DNA from: JAFEDN01 sp963712715
GTDB taxonomy: Bacteria > Pseudomonadota > Gammaproteobacteria > Coxiellales > Coxiellaceae
Length of the DNA: 64,000 nucleotides
Direction of reading: 5' to 3'
NCBI GenBank assembly: GCA_963712715.1
Contig: CAVQJI010000040.1
Coordinates: 86,606 to 150,605 of the forward strand
The position numbers were made by a program, and so were the translations under genes. This document shows, one piece after another, positions 37,116 to 46,119 of the stretch. The notes under the pieces are model-generated. The model was not told where the DNA came from and searched no databases. It saw only the letters and a list, made by a program, of their open reading frames with translations. Position 1 is the stretch's first letter; every line of letters begins with the position of its first letter.

Positions 37116-37835
37116 CTAGCGAAGGGTTTCACCGCCATCCACATAGAGTGTGCTTCCAGTGGTGTAGGTATTTGTCATCAAATAAATAGCTGTCATAGCG
37201 ACTTCTTCCGGCGCGCCGATTTTTTTTACAGGCAAAGCTTTTGCAGTTTTATCAAAAAATGCCTTGCGCTCCTGGGCAGATAGACCGGAGAAGACTGGGG
37301 TATCAATAATTCCTGGGGAAATGACATTGATGCGAGTGGGAGCCAGTTCCACGGCCAGAGCACGGCCCAGCGATTCAATGGCGCCGTTAATAGAACTGGG
37401 AATCGCCGCTCCGGGAATGGGGCGTTGGCTCCAGCAGCCAGCGAATAAAACCACGGATCCGCCCGAATTAATATTGTGAAAACCATATTTAGCGGCATAA
37501 TACTGCCCCCAAAATTTGCTCTGAAAAGAAGCCTGTTCATCTTTTTCCGTCATGGCGCCGAAGGTCCCCCAGGATACTGTAGCGCCGGGAGTGACCAGAT
37601 GATCAAATTTGCCAATTTTTTGAAAGAAGGCTTTAATTTCTTCGGGATGGGATATATCCAACTGCTGCGTTTCCACATCCTTACCCAGTTCGTGTTGTGT
37701 ATGAGCTATTTTATCCAAATTTCGGCTGGCGATAATCAGTTTTGCGCCATGAGCCCTGCAGGCTTTCGCGATACTTAAACCAATACCAGAAGTTCCACCA
37801 ATAATGACTATTTTTTTACCGGTCAGATCGAACAT
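37116..37835 (-). CDS. Short-chain dehydrogenase/reductase family protein, atypical
   Basis: This 239-residue Rossmann protein has the nucleotide-binding GGTSGIGLSIAKACRAHG and the C-terminal PGIIDTP and GSTLYVDGGETL blocks of classical SDRs. The catalytic Y-x3-K is missing: where YAASKAA is expected the protein reads IPSSINGAIESL. It may therefore be inactive as an oxidoreductase or use another mechanism; some SDR subfamilies with S-x-N-G-A at this site are known. It lies 21 bp upstream of anmK on the same strand, so the two are probably cotranscribed. Confidence 0.85.
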   Translation of the reverse strand: MFDLTGKKIVIIGGTSGIGLSIAKACRAHGAKLIIASRNLDKIAHTQHELGKDVETQQLDISHPEEIKAFFQKIGKFDHLVTPGATVSWGTFGAMTEKDEQASFQSKFWGQYYAAKYGFHNINSGGSVVLFAGCWSQRPIPGAAIPSSINGAIESLGRALAVELAPTRINVISPGIIDTPVFSGLSAQERKAFFDKTAKALPVKKIGAPEEVAMTAIYLMTNTYTTGSTLYVDGGETLR

Positions 37836-37960
37836 AGAAACTCCTTAATTTTAATAAAACAGCGTATTAACAGGACTATAAAGTAAAAGCACAGGGGGAT
37901 CAATATGCTATGATTAAGGTCATGGGCGTTATCTTAAGCGCATTTTTCTCGAAGAAAGCC

Positions 37961-38044
37961 GTCATTGCGAGCGCGAGCGAAGCAACCCAGTACAAAGTTT
38001 CTACAAAGTCCGAACTGGATTGCTTCGCTCGCGCTCGCAATGAC
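37961..38044. repeat. REP-like palindrome, copy D
   Basis: GTCATTGCGAGCGCGAGCGA is paired with its complement at the right end. Left of it, GGGCGTTATCTTAAG, and right of it, CTTAAGTTGACGCCTACGGG, are weak inverted matches to the arms that flank the split REP at 3554, so the same larger module probably surrounded this copy too. It lies just upstream of kup. Confidence 0.88.
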
Positions 38045-38109
38045 GATATTCTTTGTTCTCCTTGCTTAAGTTGACGCCTACGGGTGGAAAGTATGGACAA
38101 ACGCTTAAT

Positions 38110-39990
38110 ATGGATAAAATTTCGACAAATTCAGGGAAAAATTTACCTCTGGCATTAGCCGCACTGGGAGTGGTTTTTGGCGATATCGGCACGAGCCCAC
38201 TGTATGCCATGTCGGCGTCCCTGCACGGTTTACCCATCAATTCCAGCAATGTCCTTGGAGTTTTATCCCTGATTTTTTGGACCCTGATTCTGGTTATCTC
38301 AACGCGTTACATGACCGTTTTTTTACAGGCGGACAACCAGGGCGAAGGGGGAGTTCTGGCATTGCTGGCTTTACTAAACAGAAAAAAGACCCGATTTTAT
38401 GAGGTATTATTTCTACTGGCAGTCCTTGGCACTGGCCTGCTTTTGGGAGACGGCATAATAACTCCGGCGATATCGGTGTTAAGCGCTATTGAAGGCCTCA
38501 AAGTCATTTCTCCGCATTTATCACATTACGTACTACCCATTACCATAGCGATATTGGTGGTATTATTTTTATGTCAGCGATTTGGCACTGCGAAAATAGG
38601 TAATTCTTTTGGCCCGGTTCTATTAATCTGGTTTATAGTGATTGCCATTTTGGGAGCGGTGCGCATTTTTCAAAATTCTTTAGTCTTATATGCGATCAAT
38701 CCCTATTATGCTTTTGAATTTTTTTACCATAATGGTTGGGCCGGTTATAAGTTGTTGGGCGGAGTCTTTCTGGTGATCACTGGCGCCGAAGCGCTGTACG
38801 CGGATTTGGGACATTTTGGTAGATTACCCATTCGTATTGGCTGGTTTGCGGTAGCCTTACCTGCGTTGCTGCTTAATTATTTTGGTCAGGGCGCTTATCT
38901 CATTCAGTTTCCACAAGCGATCAGTAATCCTTTTTATGAGATAGCGCCTTTATGGTTTTCTTATCCACTCATTATTTTAGCGGCGTTGGCAACGATAATT
39001 GCTTCTCAGGCGGTGATTTCCGCCAGTTTTTCTCTGGCCAGACAGGCTATATTGCTGAACCTCTGTCCGCGTTTTCCCATCATACAAACTTCCGCTGTAG
39101 AAAAAGGTCAGATATACGTGCCGACAATTAATTTTATTATCGCCACTGGAACATTACTTCTGGTGTTGTTATTCCAAAATTCTTCAGCATTGGCGGGCGC
39201 TTACGGTATGGCAGTCAATATGGTGATGATTATTGTATCTATTCTGGTGATGATGTTTGCCTACCAACACTGGCACTGGTCGATCGGCAAAATAGTACGG
39301 GTTTTTTTGGCGTTTAATCTCATTGATATTGCTTTTCTGGGCGCTAACTGTCATAAAATTCTGGAAGGAGGCTGGATTCCTTTTGCATTTGCGTTGCTAT
39401 GCGCCATTATTATGTTAACCTGGTATCAGGGAATGCAAATTTTACGTGCTTCGCATTATATGAATAAAGTAAATTTACAGGAAATCATTGACGAATTTAA
39501 CCAGGCCGACCTGAAATATGTACCCGATAAGGCCGCGATTTTTGTAACCGATCCGTATGATCAAAGCGGCGGTAGCTTTCTGCATTATTTAAAAAAAATA
39601 GGTATTCTGCCTGAAAGAATATTGATTATTAGCGTGGTCGTTGAAAAATATCCCTACATTAGCTGTCGAAATTCTTTTGAAGTCATTAAAATTTCTGAAA
39701 AAATTTACCGCCTAATTTTGCATTTTGGTTTTACGCAAACCCTGGACGTTCCAAACACTCTAAAGGATATCAATAAAAGGGGGGTTTTGCCCTTTATGCT
39801 GGATATGCATACGGTTTTATATTTAGTTGAAACTATCGAAATCATTTTGACGCCGAAAAAACAGAATCGTTTATATTTCTGGCAAAAAATCATTTTTAAA
39901 ACGCTGATGCGAAGCTCCATTGTCGACTATAAATTTTTTCGGTTGCCCTATACCCGTACGGTGAGTATAGGCTCTTCCTGTAAAATTTAA
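38110..39990 (+). CDS. kup: Low-affinity potassium transport protein Kup
   Basis: The 626-residue inner-membrane K+/H+ symporter has the family N-terminus LGVVFGDIGTSPLYAM, the NQGEGGVLALLALL segment and GDGIITPAISVLSAIEGL, then about 12 membrane helices and a C-terminal cytoplasmic domain of about 180 residues. ATG 38110 is the first codon consistent with the family N-terminus; upstream in-frame TTG codons fall inside the REP. The ribosome site is poor. Kup is used for K+ uptake at acid pH, which suits life in acidic vacuoles (inference). It overlaps terC convergently by 4 bp. Confidence 0.95.
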   Translation: MDKISTNSGKNLPLALAALGVVFGDIGTSPLYAMSASLHGLPINSSNVLGVLSLIFWTLILVISTRYMTVFLQADNQGEGGVLALLALLNRKKTRFYEVLFLLAVLGTGLLLGDGIITPAISVLSAIEGLKVISPHLSHYVLPITIAILVVLFLCQRFGTAKIGNSFGPVLLIWFIVIAILGAVRIFQNSLVLYAINPYYAFEFFYHNGWAGYKLLGGVFLVITGAEALYADLGHFGRLPIRIGWFAVALPALLLNYFGQGAYLIQFPQAISNPFYEIAPLWFSYPLIILAALATIIASQAVISASFSLARQAILLNLCPRFPIIQTSAVEKGQIYVPTINFIIATGTLLLVLLFQNSSALAGAYGMAVNMVMIIVSILVMMFAYQHWHWSIGKIVRVFLAFNLIDIAFLGANCHKILEGGWIPFAFALLCAIIMLTWYQGMQILRASHYMNKVNLQEIIDEFNQADLKYVPDKAAIFVTDPYDQSGGSFLHYLKKIGILPERILIISVVVEKYPYISCRNSFEVIKISEKIYRLILHFGFTQTLDVPNTLKDINKRGVLPFMLDMHTVLYLVETIEIILTPKKQNRLYFWQKIIFKTLMRSSIVDYKFFRLPYTRTVSIGSSCKI

Positions 39991-40691
39991 TGGTGGGAGC
40001 GTTGTTTTTTTTTGGCGACAATATTGTTAAGCGCTTCTACGAATAAAGAAAAACACACAGCAAAATAAATATAACCTCGAGGGATATTAAAGTGGAAACC
40101 GTCTGCTATTAATATTGTGCCGATCAATAGCAGAAAGCTAAGCGCCAGCATTTTAATCGTCGGATGCCGATTAATAAAATGTGTGAGCGGTTCACTGGCG
40201 AGCAACATAATTAAAATAGCGATGGTGATAGCAACGGCCATTACCCAATAAAGTCTGGTAAGACCGACCGCGGTGAGAATGCTATCCAGGGAAAAAACAA
40301 TATCAAATAGCGCAATTTGCGTGATCACTCCGAAAAAATTTGCAAACCGGGTTCGCTGATGAATTTTGCCGGCCAGTTCCATTTCGATATGAATTTCACT
40401 CGTCCCTTTTGCCAGTAAAAATAATCCTCCTGTTATTAAAAAGATATCATGCCATGATAGTGAAAGCTTAAAGAAGCTGATGACAGGTTTAGTTAATCCT
40501 ATAATCCAGAACACGCATCCCAATAATAGCAGCCTGACTACCCATGCCAGCATAAGCCCTATCCGCCGTGCTTTTTTTTGCAGGTGTGCCGGCAAACGGC
40601 CGCTAAGAATGGAAATAAAGACCAGATTATCGATTCCCAGAATGGCTTCCAGTACGACCAAGGTTAGCAGACTAAATATAATATCTAACAA
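39987..40691 (-). CDS. TerC-family integral membrane protein
   Basis: The 234-residue protein has about seven membrane segments and the TerC signature LEAILGIDNLVFISIL near the start and FDIVFSLDSILTAVGLT in the middle, both with the Asp residues that are thought to bind metal. TerC-family members (Alx, YkoY, YceF) handle Mn2+ efflux or metal loading of secreted proteins; the ion here is inferred. It ends by overlapping kup. Confidence 0.92.
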   Translation of the reverse strand: MLDIIFSLLTLVVLEAILGIDNLVFISILSGRLPAHLQKKARRIGLMLAWVVRLLLLGCVFWIIGLTKPVISFFKLSLSWHDIFLITGGLFLLAKGTSEIHIEMELAGKIHQRTRFANFFGVITQIALFDIVFSLDSILTAVGLTRLYWVMAVAITIAILIMLLASEPLTHFINRHPTIKMLALSFLLLIGTILIADGFHFNIPRGYIYFAVCFSLFVEALNNIVAKKKQRSHH

Positions 40692-40720
40692 TGAACTTTC
40701 TCCGTTGTAGATATCCTGCC

Positions 40721-40797
40721 GTCATTGCGAGCGTAAGCGAAGCAATCCAGTACTTTGCTGGTGAGTACTGGATTGCTTCGCTTACTCTCGCAATGAC
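40721..40797. repeat. REP-like palindrome, copy E
   Basis: GTCATTGCGAGCGTAAGCGA is paired with TCGCTTACTCTCGCAATGAC. One mismatch interrupts the stem (GCG against CTC), and this copy is 8 bp shorter in the centre than the others. It lies between terC and msrA, only 3 bp from the msrA stop, where it can serve as terminator. Confidence 0.88.
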
Positions 40798-40799
40798 GG

Positions 40800-41306
40800 T
40801 TATTTATTTTTTTTATCACCGGGAATATTGCAACTTTGTAAACCGTGTTTATGATAATAGTTCTGATGGTATTCTTCAGCGGGATAAAATGTGGATGCCG
40901 GAATGATTTCGGTCACTATCGGCTGCCTGAATTTTCCAGATTTTTCCAAAACCTGCTTGCTTTCCCGCGCAATGCGAGCCTGTTCATCGCTATGGTAAAA
41001 AATTACCGAGCGGTATTGACTGCCCACATCCGGACCCTGACGGTTCAAAGTCGTTGGATTGTGATTTTCCCAGAAAATTTCAAGCAAACGTGCATAGGAA
41101 ATTTTGCCGGGATCAAAAATTATTTCAACGGCTTCAGCATGACCGGTTTTATCGGTACAGACTTCGGTATAGGTGGGTTGGGAAGAATGTCCGCCGGAAT
41201 ATCCCACCCGAGTGGTAATAACCCCTTCTGTTTGACGAAACAGGCTCTCAACGCCCCAAAAGCACCCTGCAGCGAACGTCGCTGTTTCAGTTGGTAATGT
41301 ACTCAT
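40800..41306 (-). CDS. msrA: Peptide methionine sulfoxide reductase A
   Basis: MsrA reduces methionine-S-sulfoxide in oxidised proteins. The 168-residue protein carries the catalytic motif GCFWGVE with Cys15, the YSGGHSSQPTYTEVCTDKTG and GHAEAVE substrate-binding blocks, FWENHNPTT and PAEEYHQNYY. A second Cys near the C-terminus (LQSCNIPG) is a candidate resolving residue. It is divergent from the Mla-type operon, 40 bp apart. Confidence 0.95.
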   Translation of the reverse strand: MSTLPTETATFAAGCFWGVESLFRQTEGVITTRVGYSGGHSSQPTYTEVCTDKTGHAEAVEIIFDPGKISYARLLEIFWENHNPTTLNRQGPDVGSQYRSVIFYHSDEQARIARESKQVLEKSGKFRQPIVTEIIPASTFYPAEEYHQNYYHKHGLQSCNIPGDKKNK

Positions 41307-41346
41307 GTTATGCTAACCATATCTTAATTTTCAGAGATGAGCAAGG

Positions 41347-42474
41347 ATGGAATCCAGCGCCGCTGCCATTGAACTAAGTCCTGACGGCCAGACAATACAT
41401 TGCGTGGGTGAATGGACGCTTTCGGGAATAAAAACTCTACCTGTCGAATTTTCCTTTTTATTAACCTCCCTTGGCAGTTCATTAAAAATTGACACATCAA
41501 AAATGGCTGATTTAGACACGGTTGGAGCATTCCGGTTGTGTCAGCTGGTTAAAATCGCTGAAGAATCCGGCAAAAAAACAGTGTTCGTGGAGTTAAGCGC
41601 AAAACGTCAGCTTATTTTTGAACTTGTTTACTCCAATTTGACCGATGAAAATGTCAAGGAATTACCATCCGCCCCGCGAAAAAATACTCTGGAACTGCTA
41701 GGCGCGTGGGCTGTCGCCAAATGGGAAAATATCTACCGCTTTTCCGCTTTTATTGGCGAAATCATCATGCAATTTAGGAAAATGCGTTCTCATGGATTGC
41801 AAAATCTTTGGCTTGCGGGTTTAAAAATTATTCAAACTGCGGGAAGTCAGGCGCTGCCAATTGTAGGCATGATGAGTTTTTTAGTCGGCATTGTTTTGTC
41901 CTATCAGTTAGGCATTCAGCTAAAAATATACGGGGCGGATATCTATGTGGTAGATGCTACGGGCATCGCCATTTTGCGGGAATTTTCGCCGTTGATGACT
42001 TCGGTCATTATTGCGGGACGAACCAGTACCGCGTTTGCGGCTTTGATTGGGACCATGAAAGTCAATGATGAATTAGACGCCCTGACCACCATGGGAATTT
42101 CAGCGACAGAACGACTGGTATTACCCCGGGTGGTGGGGTTGGTGATTGCTCTGCCATTGTTGGTGATGTGGTCCAGTCTGTTTAGCATTTTAGGGGCGAT
42201 GATTATGGCCAAAAGTCAGTTAAATATTGGTTATATCACTTTTCTGCAGCGTTTTCATGAAGCTGTCGATTTGAAACAATATGTTCTGGGTTTGGTTAAG
42301 ACACCGGTGTTTGCCATCGTTATCTCAACGGTAGGTTGTTTCCAGGGATTTCAGGCGGGAATTACCGCAGACAGTGTCGGTACAAAAACCACCGCAGCAG
42401 CCGTACAGGCTATCTTTTTGATTATCGTTGCTGATGCTTTCTTTTCAATTTTGTTTAGCTGGCGTGGGCTATGA
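41347..42474 (+). CDS. mlaE: MlaE-type ABC permease with N-terminal STAS domain
   Basis: This 375-residue protein fuses a cytoplasmic STAS domain (residues 1 to about 100, IDTSKMADLDTVGAFRLCQL) to the MlaE permease fold. The permease half contains the family blocks QALPIVGMMSFLVGIVLSYQ, GIAILREFSPLMTSVIIAGR and MKVNDELDALTTMGI. In E. coli the STAS protein MlaB is separate; here it is fused. With the ATPase, MCE protein and lipoprotein genes that follow, it forms a phospholipid transporter between inner and outer membranes. It overlaps the ATPase gene by 4 bp. Confidence 0.92.
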   Translation: MESSAAAIELSPDGQTIHCVGEWTLSGIKTLPVEFSFLLTSLGSSLKIDTSKMADLDTVGAFRLCQLVKIAEESGKKTVFVELSAKRQLIFELVYSNLTDENVKELPSAPRKNTLELLGAWAVAKWENIYRFSAFIGEIIMQFRKMRSHGLQNLWLAGLKIIQTAGSQALPIVGMMSFLVGIVLSYQLGIQLKIYGADIYVVDATGIAILREFSPLMTSVIIAGRTSTAFAALIGTMKVNDELDALTTMGISATERLVLPRVVGLVIALPLLVMWSSLFSILGAMIMAKSQLNIGYITFLQRFHEAVDLKQYVLGLVKTPVFAIVISTVGCFQGFQAGITADSVGTKTTAAAVQAIFLIIVADAFFSILFSWRGL

Positions 42475-43261
42475 TAGAAACGCCAAAGATTATTGAAGTG
42501 ACTGGGTTGAAAAACTTTTTGGGTGGCCGGTGGGTACACAAAGATCTTGATTTAACTATCCGTAAGGGTGAAATTATTGCTATAATCGGCGGAAGCGGTT
42601 GCGGCAAAACCACCCTATTGCGGAGCTTATTGATGTTGCGAAGTCAACGGCGGGGTCTATTCATATGTTTGATATTGACATCACCCGTGCAACGGCCGCA
42701 GAGGCGTTAGAAGTGCAGAAACGCATGGGAGTGCTGTTTCAGAACAATGCCCTGTTTAGTTCCCTGACGCTATTAGAGAACGTGTTATTTCCTCTCAAAG
42801 AATATACAAGATTACCTCAGGCTATGTGCAATGAACTGGCGGTGTTAAAAATTATTTTATCCGGTTTAGAGGCAGAAGCCGCCAATAAATATCCCGCGGA
42901 ATTGAGTGGCGGTATGCAAAAACGTGGCGCTTTGGCGCGCGCTATCGCCCTTGATCCGGAATTGCTGTTTCTGGACGAGCCGACCGCCGGGTTAGATCCC
43001 AATAGCGCTGGCGATCTCGATCAATTGATTCTAAAATTGCACGATAGTCTGGGGTTGACGGTGGTCATTGTCACTCATGATTTAGACACATTGTGGACAG
43101 TGCCTGAACGGGTAGTGTTTTTAGGAGAAGGCAAGGTGCTGGCTGCGGAACCCATGGCGGAATTAATGCAAGAGCAACACCCGCTAATTCAGGAATACTT
43201 CAGCGGCCCGCGCGCTCAATTCGCTCGCCGCGACGAAGAGTCACAACGGCGGAAATGCTGA
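42471..43261 (+). pseudogene. mlaF: MlaF-type ABC ATPase, frameshifted
   Basis: The two frames together encode about 263 residues of the ATPase partner of the upstream permease. Walker A is IIGGSGCGKTTLLRSL in the first frame. The second frame has the Q-loop GVLFQNNALFSSLTLLENV, the signature LSGGMQKRGALARAIALDP, Walker B ELLFLDEPTAGLDP and the switch His in VIVTHDLDTL. One base is missing near 42639-42643 (GCGAAGTCA where GCGAAAGTCA fits), between Walker A and the Q-loop. If real, the transporter has no motor. Confidence 0.88.
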
Positions 43262-43270
43262 TGGAGACAA

Positions 43271-44173
43271 ATGGACACTAAAGCGAACTATGCAGTCGTC
43301 GGATTATTTGTCATTATCCTGACAGCGTTGATGATTTTTGGTTTTATATGGTTGTCGGGATTTTCAAACCAGCAATCCTATCAAACCTATTTGGTGTATG
43401 CCCGTGGCGGTGTGAATGGTTTAAACGTCGATAGTCCGGTGCTGTTTAACGGTGTGCGGGTGGGTTCAGTCAGTAAAATCGAATTGGATGCGCCTAACCC
43501 ACAATTTGTTAAATTATTTTTGAAGGTGGAAGAGAATATTCCTATTAACCAAAGCACCGTAGCCACTTTAATCGCTCAGGGCATTACCGGGTTGGTATAT
43601 GTGGGCTTAAAAGAAGAAAGCGCCGAGGCTCCCGTGTTAGTATTGGAAAGTGGGCAGCGTTATCTGATCATTCCCTTTGAAAAACCTTTATTGGCACAGA
43701 TCAGCGAGGTATTGCCGGAATTAACTAAAAATCTCGGTGACATTGCCGCTAAATTTAAAATGCTATTTAATGAACAAAATCTTACCAATTTCAGTGAAAC
43801 TTTGGGACATCTCAATCATGTTACCCAGGTGCTCGATGAGCAGTCGGACATGATCCGGAAAAGTATCATTTCATTGAATACGTTATTGAAAAATAGCGCC
43901 GATGCCAGTCAATATTTTAAACCAATTCTGATTTCCGCACAGCAGACTCTGGTTTCCTCACAGCAGATGGTTGCCGAATTAAATAAAGTCAGCCGGCAAA
44001 TTGATTTACAGGTGGGCAACGTTGGCCAACAGGTCCTGCCGGGGCTGGAAGATTTAATCACCCGCTTAAATGACACGACGACCAATTTACAACAGGTTAG
44101 TAAGGATTTGGCAGGCAATCCCGCTGTGCTGATTCGCGGCAAGCAGCCGCCCAGCCCCGGCCCCGGAGAGTAA
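43271..44173 (+). CDS. mlaD: MlaD/MCE-domain lipid transport protein
   Basis: The 300-residue protein has a single N-terminal membrane anchor (YAVVGLFVIILTALMIFGFI) and an MCE domain (about 40-115, GLNVDSPVLFNGVRVGSVSK and the LIAQGITGLVYVGL loop). A long periplasmic helical C-terminus (about 150-280) is rich in coiled-coil heptads. MCE hexamers carry lipids across the periplasm. GGAG lies 7 nt before the ATG. It is third in the Mla-type operon. Confidence 0.92.
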   Translation: MDTKANYAVVGLFVIILTALMIFGFIWLSGFSNQQSYQTYLVYARGGVNGLNVDSPVLFNGVRVGSVSKIELDAPNPQFVKLFLKVEENIPINQSTVATLIAQGITGLVYVGLKEESAEAPVLVLESGQRYLIIPFEKPLLAQISEVLPELTKNLGDIAAKFKMLFNEQNLTNFSETLGHLNHVTQVLDEQSDMIRKSIISLNTLLKNSADASQYFKPILISAQQTLVSSQQMVAELNKVSRQIDLQVGNVGQQVLPGLEDLITRLNDTTTNLQQVSKDLAGNPAVLIRGKQPPSPGPGE

Positions 44174-44175
44174 TT

Positions 44176-44280
44176 TATATCCTGCGCGAGGCAAAGCCTC
44201 TGCTCGGAATGAAGGGGGAGAATCGCGATTCTCCCCCTTGCGATCCCCCATCGCGGGGATAATTTTCTACGAAAATTATT
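44176..44280. repeat. Family C hairpin repeat, copy 2
   Basis: GCGAGGCAAAGCCTCTGC and the perfect palindrome GGGGGAGAATCGCGATTCTC followed by CCCC form two hairpins. TTGCGATCCCCCATCGCGGG and ATTTTCTACGAAAATTATT follow. It is inserted inside the Mla operon between mlaD and the lipoprotein gene. Confidence 0.85.
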
Positions 44281-44303
44281 TTTTAAAAGGGTGATTTATA
44301 GAT

Positions 44304-44940
44304 ATGTTTTTACGAAAAATATTTTTGCCATTTTTTTGCCGGACTGTACGCATGGGACTGCTGCTGGCGGTAGTGCTTATGGTAACGGGATGCGCGGTGA
44401 AAGTTCCGCCGGTTTCGACTTATGTATTGACTACGCCTGTTCACGCCGCCAGTTCAGAGGCGGCGCAAACCTCAGCGGTATTATTGGTGGGAACGATGAC
44501 CGCGGATCCCGGTTATAAGACCAGCGCCATGATTTACCTTAAGGAGCCGGCGCATTTACGAGAATTCGCCCGTAACGCCTGGGTGGGCGCCTCCGGCACA
44601 AATGTTTATGCCTTTGCTGATCGAGCGTATTGAATCCAGAAAATATTTTCGCGCGGTAGTCACACCGCCGTTTGCGGGCTACAGCGATTATCGTCTGGAT
44701 GCCCGTTTGGTGATGTTACAGCAGGAATTCATGCAACCCGAAAGTCAGGTGCGTTGTGTGTTGTCGGTGTTACTGACTAATAACAACACTGGCCGGGTCA
44801 TAGCCAGCCATCGATTCGAGACTGTTGTATCCGCGCCCGGCAATAATCCCGCCAGTGGCGTCTCAGCCGCCAACCAGGCTGCGCGTCAGTTAACTGAGGA
44901 GATCGCTCAATTCACAGTCGCGAACGCCCACAAAAAATGA
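44304..44940 (+). pseudogene. ABC-transport auxiliary lipoprotein (PqiC/Mla-associated), frameshifted
   Basis: The two frames together encode about 211 residues. The N-terminus is a lipoprotein signal with lipobox VTGC (LLLAVVLMVTGCAVK). The conserved MFMPLLIERIESRKYFRAVV block follows, typical of the outer-membrane auxiliary component found with MlaE-type permeases. An extra G in GTGGGCGCC near 44583-44587 breaks the frame; with GTGGCGCC the sequence reads W-V-A-P-P-A-Q-M-F-M-P as expected. It is the last gene of the Mla-type operon, which has a family C repeat inserted before it. Confidence 0.8.
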
Positions 44941-45047
44941 TATTATCAGCCTGGTAAAAACAGCAATTTCCTGGGAGTACATATCCGGTTACCCGTTTGA
45001 ATGTCATTCCAGCAAAGGCTCATAGGCATAAACTCAAACCCCGGCGT

Positions 45048-45116
45048 GTCATTCCAACGAAAGCTGGAATCCACGAACTGCACAGGAAAATGGATTCCAG
45101 CCTTCGCTGGAATGAC
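45048..45116. repeat. Second REP-type palindrome (GTCATTCCAACGAAAGCTGG)
   Basis: The left arm GTCATTCCAACGAAAGCTGG continues as AATCCA, and the right arm is the complement ending GGAATGAC, about 27 bp each. A half copy (GTCATTCCAGCAAAGGCT) lies 45 bp to the left at 45003-45020. The sequence resembles the widespread proteobacterial GTCATTCC..GGAATGAC REP class and is distinct from the GTCATTGCGAGCG family. Confidence 0.85.
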
Positions 45117-45154
45117 ATGCTCAAAGAGGGTTGAAGCAGGCTGGAGACCATCAT

Positions 45155-45959
45155 TTGGAATATTTTTATATAATAATCGGCTTTATTTTGCTTGGCGCGT
45201 TTGCCGGCATCATGGCGGGTTTATTGGGGATTGGCGGTGGGCTGGTTGTAGTGCCGGGGTTGGCTTTTTTGTTTCAATATGCCCCGATACCGCACCAATA
45301 TCTCATGCAGATGGCGGCCGGTACTTCTCTTGCGATCATGATTCCAACCACCATCCGAGCGGTGTTTGCGCATTTACGGCATGAAGTCAGCGTGTGGCCT
45401 GTCTACCGGCGTATGGTGGGATCAGTTATTTTTGGTGCTATTCTCGGAGCTTTTTTAGCCCATATTGTCAATTCGAAAGTGCTGGGAGTATTATTCGGTT
45501 TTTTTGTGCTGTATATGGCCATCCGGTTATGGTTTGACAGCCGCACCGAGACGCAGGGTCAATTACCCGGCTGGCTGGGTATCAATATTTTTGGCACTAT
45601 CGTGGGTCTTAAGTCCGGCCTGTTGGGTATCGGCGGCGGTGTTTTAACGATTCCTTTTTTGACCCGCTGGAGTGTCCCGATCCGTGATGCCATTGCCGTC
45701 TCCAACGCCGTCAGCTTTACAGTAGCCATTATTGGCACTGCCAGTTTTATTATCAGCGGTTTACTCGTTTCCGGTATGCCGCCCTGGTCAACCGGGTATG
45801 TGTATTGGCCTGCCTGGTTGCCGATAGCGATCGTTAGCATGCTGGTGGCGCCATGGGGCAGTCCGGCTTGCGCATCATCTATCGCCGAAGATTTTAAAGC
45901 GACTATTTTCCATATTCCTGTTCATCGTCGCCACTCAAATGTTAAAGGTATTGATATGA
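45155..45959 (+). pseudogene. TauE/SafE-family permease, frameshifted near the C-terminus
   Basis: The reconstructed protein of about 267 residues has the family glycine-rich motif in both halves (GIMAGLLGIGGGLVVVPGLA and GLKSGLLGIGGGVLTIPFLT) and about eight membrane segments. Near 45855-45863 one extra base shifts the frame after LVAPWG. In the corrected frame the tail reads VRLAHHLSPKILKRLF and ends with TGA at 45959, as the family normally does. Uncorrected, translation continues 54 further codons through a family C repeat. TTG 45155 with GGAG 8 nt upstream is the most likely start. Sulfite/sulfonate export is the family role; the substrate is not known. Confidence 0.8.
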
Positions 45960-45964
45960 TGCAT

Positions 45965-46097
45965 AGCAATTCCCGGGATTTTTGCTTCGCAAAAACCCGC
46001 TCATTGCTTCCCTGTTTTTACGCTGCGCTCGGCAAAGCCGATGCTCGCGGCAAAGGGGGAGAATCGCGATTCTCCCCCTTTGCAAACCCCCATCGCG
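45965..46097. repeat. Family C hairpin repeat, copy 3
   Basis: GCTCGGCAAAGCCGATGC and GGGGGAGAATCGCGATTCTC followed by CCCC form two hairpins, then TTTGCAAACCCCCATCGCG. The left part (ATTCCCGGGATTTTTGC.. to TTGCTTCCCTG) matches the sequence before copies 1 and 4. Compared with copy 2, both sides of the first stem changed together (GAGGC/GCCTC to CTCGGC/GCCGAT). Confidence 0.82.
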
Positions 46098-46119
46098 TAA
46101 GGTTTAAGGGAGTTGTTAG

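Noticed and set aside
42599..42710. Programmed ribosomal frameshifting in mlaF or the other split genes
   Set aside because: No slippery heptamer with downstream structure is seen, the shifts fall at unrelated sequences, and such genes are not known to be recoded.
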